NCBI GenBank assembly: GCA_945893045.1
Contig: CAMDEA010000066.1
Coordinates: forward strand, 1 to 41,544
Source of the DNA: Planctomyces sp. SH-PL62
GTDB taxonomy: Bacteria > Planctomycetota > Planctomycetia > Planctomycetales > Planctomycetaceae
Direction of reading: 5' to 3'
DNA: 41,544 bases
The position numbers were made by a program, and so were the translations under genes. The notes under the pieces are model-generated. The model was not told the origin of the DNA, did not search any database, and was given only the letters and a program-made list of their open reading frames with translations. Position 1 is the first letter of the stretch. Each line of letters opens with the position of its first letter. Positions 38,328 through 41,544 of the stretch are shown here, one piece after another.

Positions 38328-39699
38328 AGCAAAGCTCATCGACCGGCGTGCCGAACGGCAGCACAGGTATCGGCCGGCCGGCGCGGTTGACGTAATTGCG
38401 GTGGATGTCCACGCCGAGATGGCGATAGATCAAAGCCAGCACGTCTTGCGGGGATTTCGGATTGCTCTTCGGAAACGCGGCGATGGCGTCGGACGAGCCA
38501 ACGACTCGGCCACCCTTCACCGGGCCACCGGCGAGCACCGCGCTGAAGACGTTCGGATAATGATCGCGGCCGGCGTTGTTGTTCACTCGCGGCGTGCGTC
38601 CGAATTCGCCCCAACCGACGACCAGCGTCGAATCGAGCAACCCGCGCTGTTCGAGATCTTCGATCAATGCTGAGAACGCTCGGTCCCATCGCGGCAGGAA
38701 GCCAAGTCGCAACGACTCGAAGCCTTTGACGTGCGTGTCCCACCAGCGAACGTCAACTGTCACGACGCGGACTCCCGCTTCCACCAGCCGGCGAGCCAGC
38801 AAAATACGCTGACTCCACGCCGGAGCGCCGCAGCGGTCGATGGCTTTCGGATCGAACGCCGGCATGAAGCCGTAGCGTTCGCGAATCGCCTGCGGTTCCG
38901 CATCGAGATCGAAGGCATCGCGTGCGGCGTTGGAACTCAGGATGCCCCACGCGGTCGATTGAAAACGGTCCATCGCGGTCATCTGACCTGAACGATCAAT
39001 CTCCGCGCGGATGCGATCAAAGCCATTCAGCACTTCGCGCCGAGATCCGAGTCGATCCGCCGTGAGTCCGTCGGGCAGAGCAAAGTTCGGAACCTTGAAC
39101 GGTCCCTCTTGAGCCGGGTCGGCGATCGTCTCAAACGGCTTGTGAGCGACTCCCAAGTACGCCGAGTTCGCTCCCGGCAGCATTTTCGGAATCATGACAT
39201 AGGCCGGCAGGTCGGGATTCAAATGGCCGAGTTGTTCGGAGGCGACGCTGCCGCAGCTCGGATGAATGTTCTCGTCCGGGTTCGGGCCGGAGTTGTAGCC
39301 TGTGAAGCACATCTGATCGCCGGTTGAATGCCCCGCGTCGTGATGGTTCAGGCTGCGAATGATCGACCACTTATCTTGGCACGCGGCCGACATCGGCAGC
39401 ATGTCGGACAGGATGATGCCCGGCACTTTGGTCGGGATGACGCCGAACTCGCCGCGATACTCAACGGGAGCTTCCGGTTTTGGATCCCACATGTCCTGAT
39501 GAGCAGGCCCGCCGCGCATCCAGAGAATGATGACGTTGTTCTTGCGAGTCGCTCCGTTGTTCGCCGCCTCACCGCGAAGCACATCCGTCAGCGACAGTCC
39601 GCCCGCCGCGAAGCCCAACGCTCCCGCTTTCAAAAAGCTTCGCCGGTCGAGCAGCGTGCGTTGAAACTCAGAGCAACCGAGGCGATTCGTTGCGGCCAT
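38326..39699 (-). CDS. DUF1501 protein with twin-arginine leader, second copy
   Basis: ATG 39699 gives 457 residues with GAGGA about 9 bases upstream. The leader LDRRSFLKAGALGFAAGGLS is Tat-type. Family motifs: VIILWMRGGPAHQDMWDPKP, IIRSLNHHDAGHSTGDQMCF, DVRWWDTHVKGF, LVVGWGEFGRTP and GRDHYPNVFSAVLAGGPVKG. The His and Asp/Glu pattern matches the sulfatase-like fold. Unlike the copy at 24828 no PSD1 gene is next to it; the two differ strongly in sequence, so they are not a recent duplication. Its stop codon abuts a two-way hairpin. Confidence 0.92.
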   Translation of the reverse strand: MAATNRLGCSEFQRTLLDRRSFLKAGALGFAAGGLSLTDVLRGEAANNGATRKNNVIILWMRGGPAHQDMWDPKPEAPVEYRGEFGVIPTKVPGIILSDMLPMSAACQDKWSIIRSLNHHDAGHSTGDQMCFTGYNSGPNPDENIHPSCGSVASEQLGHLNPDLPAYVMIPKMLPGANSAYLGVAHKPFETIADPAQEGPFKVPNFALPDGLTADRLGSRREVLNGFDRIRAEIDRSGQMTAMDRFQSTAWGILSSNAARDAFDLDAEPQAIRERYGFMPAFDPKAIDRCGAPAWSQRILLARRLVEAGVRVVTVDVRWWDTHVKGFESLRLGFLPRWDRAFSALIEDLEQRGLLDSTLVVGWGEFGRTPRVNNNAGRDHYPNVFSAVLAGGPVKGGRVVGSSDAIAAFPKSNPKSPQDVLALIYRHLGVDIHRNYVNRAGRPIPVLPFGTPVDELC

Positions 39700-39873
39700 G
39701 AACGTGTCCTCAAGACAACGGTGGGCGAAAAACGAGGCGGGGACAACTGGCAGGAGTGCAATTAGTATCGGGAAAAACGGCTCACATCAAGCAGGCTCGA
39801 TACCGGAGCGGTCATTTTCAGAGAGCAATTCTCCGAGTGTGCGGATCGTTCGGCTGTTCGGTAGAGTGGAGCC

Positions 39874-40794
39874 ATGCAATCCACGAGCGAGATGACTCCG
39901 ACTGAAACCCTCATTGCCGACGCAGAGCGGCAACGACGTTGGCTTCGTCGAGCTTGCTGGTCGAGTGTCGCGTTTGTGGTCGTTGCGATCCTGTGCGTGA
40001 TCGGGAATCCGTTATTCGTTCGGTGGCAACTACGGCAGCACGGATGGATTTTGAAAATCGAGTCTCCCAGAGGAGGGCTTTCGGACTGGGTTCCAAAATG
40101 GATGGTCCCTTGGTTTGGCCGAATCGAGTACGCGTTTCTTCAGGAAGCGCCGTTGCGGGCAAGCGATGTCGAATTACTGCGAAGGTTCAACATTGAACAC
40201 ATGATGCTCAATAAGACGGAGGTGTCCGAACCGGCATTCGCGGCGATTTTGAAGCTTTCGGAAATTCGAGAACTTCATTTCAGTTCGACTCGATTGGACG
40301 CAGCCAAGATTCGCCAATTGGCAACGCTTCCGCATCTTGGTGGCATTGAGCTAAGCGACATGGTGTTGGACGACTCATTGCTCGACGCGCTTGGTTCTTG
40401 CCAACAAGTTGAGGGTCTGAAACTGAATCGTGCGACCATCAAGGATGAAAGCTTGCGGCATCTATCGCGATTGCCACACTTTCATGCGCTCCAACTTATG
40501 AATTGTGCCGTCACCGATGCCGGCGTGAAACAAATCGCGGATGCCTGTCCTGAACTGAAATTGTTGGTGATTGACAACACACGAATGACCGACGCGGCGC
40601 TGCGCGAAGTCGCGCGTCTTCCTCATCTCAACTACTTGCAACTTGTTGACGTCCCAATCACAGATGACGGAATTCGGCACCTGAAGAGTTTCTCAACCCT
40701 GACAACCCTTGTGCTTCAGAAAACCAAGGTGACATCGGCGGGCGTCACCGAACTGCGCAAGAGCCTTCCGACTTTGAATGTGTCGATCGAATAG
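39874..40794 (+). CDS. Membrane-anchored leucine-rich-repeat protein
   Basis: ATG 39874 follows GTGGAG closely; the product has 306 residues. One membrane helix (about residues 29-48, ACWSSVAFVVVAILCVIGNP) anchors it, after a short basic N-terminus. From about residue 100 come seven to eight repeats of about 24 residues of the type L-x-x-L-x-L-x-x-x-x-(I/V)-T-D-x-G-(I/V)-x-x-L (for example LPHLNYLQLVDVPITDDGIR). That is the cysteine-free RNase-inhibitor-like LRR style common in planctomycetes and serves protein binding, outside the cytoplasm if the N-terminus is inside. Codon use is a little less GC-rich than its neighbours. Confidence 0.88.
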   Translation: MQSTSEMTPTETLIADAERQRRWLRRACWSSVAFVVVAILCVIGNPLFVRWQLRQHGWILKIESPRGGLSDWVPKWMVPWFGRIEYAFLQEAPLRASDVELLRRFNIEHMMLNKTEVSEPAFAAILKLSEIRELHFSSTRLDAAKIRQLATLPHLGGIELSDMVLDDSLLDALGSCQQVEGLKLNRATIKDESLRHLSRLPHFHALQLMNCAVTDAGVKQIADACPELKLLVIDNTRMTDAALREVARLPHLNYLQLVDVPITDDGIRHLKSFSTLTTLVLQKTKVTSAGVTELRKSLPTLNVSIE

Positions 40795-40838
40795 TCACGT
40801 TTTTGTCATTCCAAGTTTGGCATCTGATGGATGCTGTC

Positions 40839-41061
40839 TTTACTCCGAAGGAGTTGCGTCACATAGCCCAGGGTTGCCCGCGTCAGCGGGCTACCCTGGG
40901 AGAGAGAACACGAAGACGATCTACCCCGCAGGGGTTGCGGCCTTCGTGAATCGCCGACGACGGAACCCCGTTGGGGTACGAGACTCGGTGGAATCGGTCA
41001 CCCAGGGTAGCTCGCTTCGCTCGCAACCCTGGGCTATGTGACACAACTCCTTCGGAGTAAA
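40839..41061. repeat. 223-base nested snapback element upstream of trpC
   Basis: 39-bp outer arms (40839-40877 and 41023-41061) differ at one base; each begins or ends with TTTACTCCGAAGGAGTTG or its complement. Inner arms 40890-40900 and 41001-41011 (GCTACCCTGGG) are perfect, and the centre holds ACCCCGCAGGGGT and ACCCCGTTGGGGT. The whole gap 40795-41119 is this element plus short flanks. It ends 58 bases before the trpC start. Confidence 0.92.
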
Positions 41062-41119
41062 CGCAACGGCACATCCTGCGAACTTGGAACTCCCTTGTTT
41101 GAATTTGAGGAGTCTTTGA

Positions 41120-41544
41120 GTGTCCAACGTGCTGGATGAAATCGTCGCTCACAAGCGAACTGAAATTGCGGAAGCGAAGCAGCGAAGGCCCGCCGCTGTT
41201 TTGGAGTCGGAATTGAAGTCCGCGCCGCCGGTTCGTGACTTCGTCGCCGCGTTGCAGTCGTCCGCCGAGCGAATTGGCATCGGCCTGATTGCCGAGGTGA
41301 AGAAGGCGTCGCCGTCGGCCGGGTTGATTCGGGCGGATTTTCGTTTTGATCCCGTCGCCATCGCCAAGACCTACGAAGCCAACGGAGCCGCGTGCATCAG
41401 TTGCCTGACCGACGAGAAGTATTTTCAAGGCCGGCTCGAATACCTGACCGCGATCAAGCAGGCGGTTTCGCTGCCGGTGCTGCGGAAGGATTTCATCGTT
41501 GATCGCTATCAAGTGCTCGAAGCTCGCGCGGCGGGGGCGGATGC
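41120..41544 (+). CDS. trpC: Indole-3-glycerol-phosphate synthase, 5' part (cut by window end)
   Basis: GTG 41120 has GAGGAG with an 8-base spacer and fits the family N-terminus (SNVLDEIVAHKRTEIAEAKQ). 141 codons are present. TrpC closes the indole ring in tryptophan biosynthesis in the cytoplasm. Visible family blocks: IAEVKKASPSAGLIR with the catalytic Lys, FDPVAIAKTYEANGAACISC, LTDEKYFQG and LPVLRKDFIVDRYQV with the second Lys. The remaining half of the (beta/alpha)8 barrel lies beyond 41544. No other trp gene is upstream, so it is not at the end of a classical trp operon on this side. Confidence 0.95.
   Translation, partial: MSNVLDEIVAHKRTEIAEAKQRRPAAVLESELKSAPPVRDFVAALQSSAERIGIGLIAEVKKASPSAGLIRADFRFDPVAIAKTYEANGAACISCLTDEKYFQGRLEYLTAIKQAVSLPVLRKDFIVDRYQVLEARAAGAD

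Noticed and set aside
40839..41061. Open frames with SEGVVSHSPGL and YPNGVPSS-type sequence
   Set aside because: They arise from the arms of the snapback and can be read on both strands; such frames are a usual artefact of this repeat type.

Overview
The window looks like chromosomal DNA of a planctomycete. The evidence is two paralogous PSCyt1-DUF1549-DUF1553 (PSD1) cytochrome proteins, two DUF1501 proteins and one DUF1552 protein with twin-arginine leaders, membrane-anchored Ser/Thr kinases with large extracytoplasmic tails, an FHA-kinase, a sigma factor with extra helix-turn-helix domains, and intergenic regions full of inverted-repeat (snapback) elements. GC content is high, so long antisense open frames are common and were treated as shadows of real genes. 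No rRNA, tRNA, CRISPR array or intact insertion sequence was seen.

Layout. Positions 1-350 hold the tail of an IS4-like transposase and a nested snapback repeat. From 355 to 5812 are a secreted HEAT-repeat protein (-), an adenylate-kinase-like enzyme with a long extra C-terminal domain (+) and the first PSD1 protein (-). From 6014 to 11826 are an Hsp70 homologue, a J-like membrane protein and metG (+). From 11937 to 18224 are small secreted or envelope proteins, a class-I-glutamine-amidotransferase-fold protein whose catalytic Cys is Gly, a 41-residue zinc-ribbon protein, an SDR oxidoreductase, a lipoprotein and a CBS-pair protein.

The most interesting locus is 18331-21469 on the minus strand. 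It is a compact RiPP-type gene set: a 42-residue peptide ending in RHRCCRCCRCCRGR, a DUF692/MNIO iron oxygenase, a 253-residue probable partner protein, and a stand-alone ABC-exporter transmembrane domain. The peptide gene was found only by reading the sequence upstream of the MNIO gene. By analogy with other MNIO systems I infer that the oxygenase and its partner modify the cysteine pairs and that the membrane protein helps export the product. The exact Cys-Cys-Arg core does not match a precursor class I know.

From 21940 to 28048 are the second PSD1 protein with its DUF1501 partner and a small Cro/C1-type regulator (+), a FIST-domain protein (-) and the remnant of an ECF sigma factor (-). 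From 28296 to 33612 are a giant Ser/Thr kinase with Ig-like and tandem-repeat outer domains and an FHA-kinase. From 33671 to 41544 are DUF1552, a thioredoxin-fold protein, a four-helix membrane protein, the HTH-sigma factor, a second DUF1501 protein, a leucine-rich-repeat membrane protein and the start of trpC, which is cut by the window end.

A second theme is the repeats. About twenty near-perfect inverted repeats with 15-39 bp arms lie almost exclusively between genes, often between convergent genes where they could end transcription from both sides. Several belong to recognisable families with more than one copy here. Two inverted repeats and two short tandem-repeat tracts lie inside genes without breaking the reading frame (both PSD1 genes and the large kinase), adding low-complexity linker peptides.
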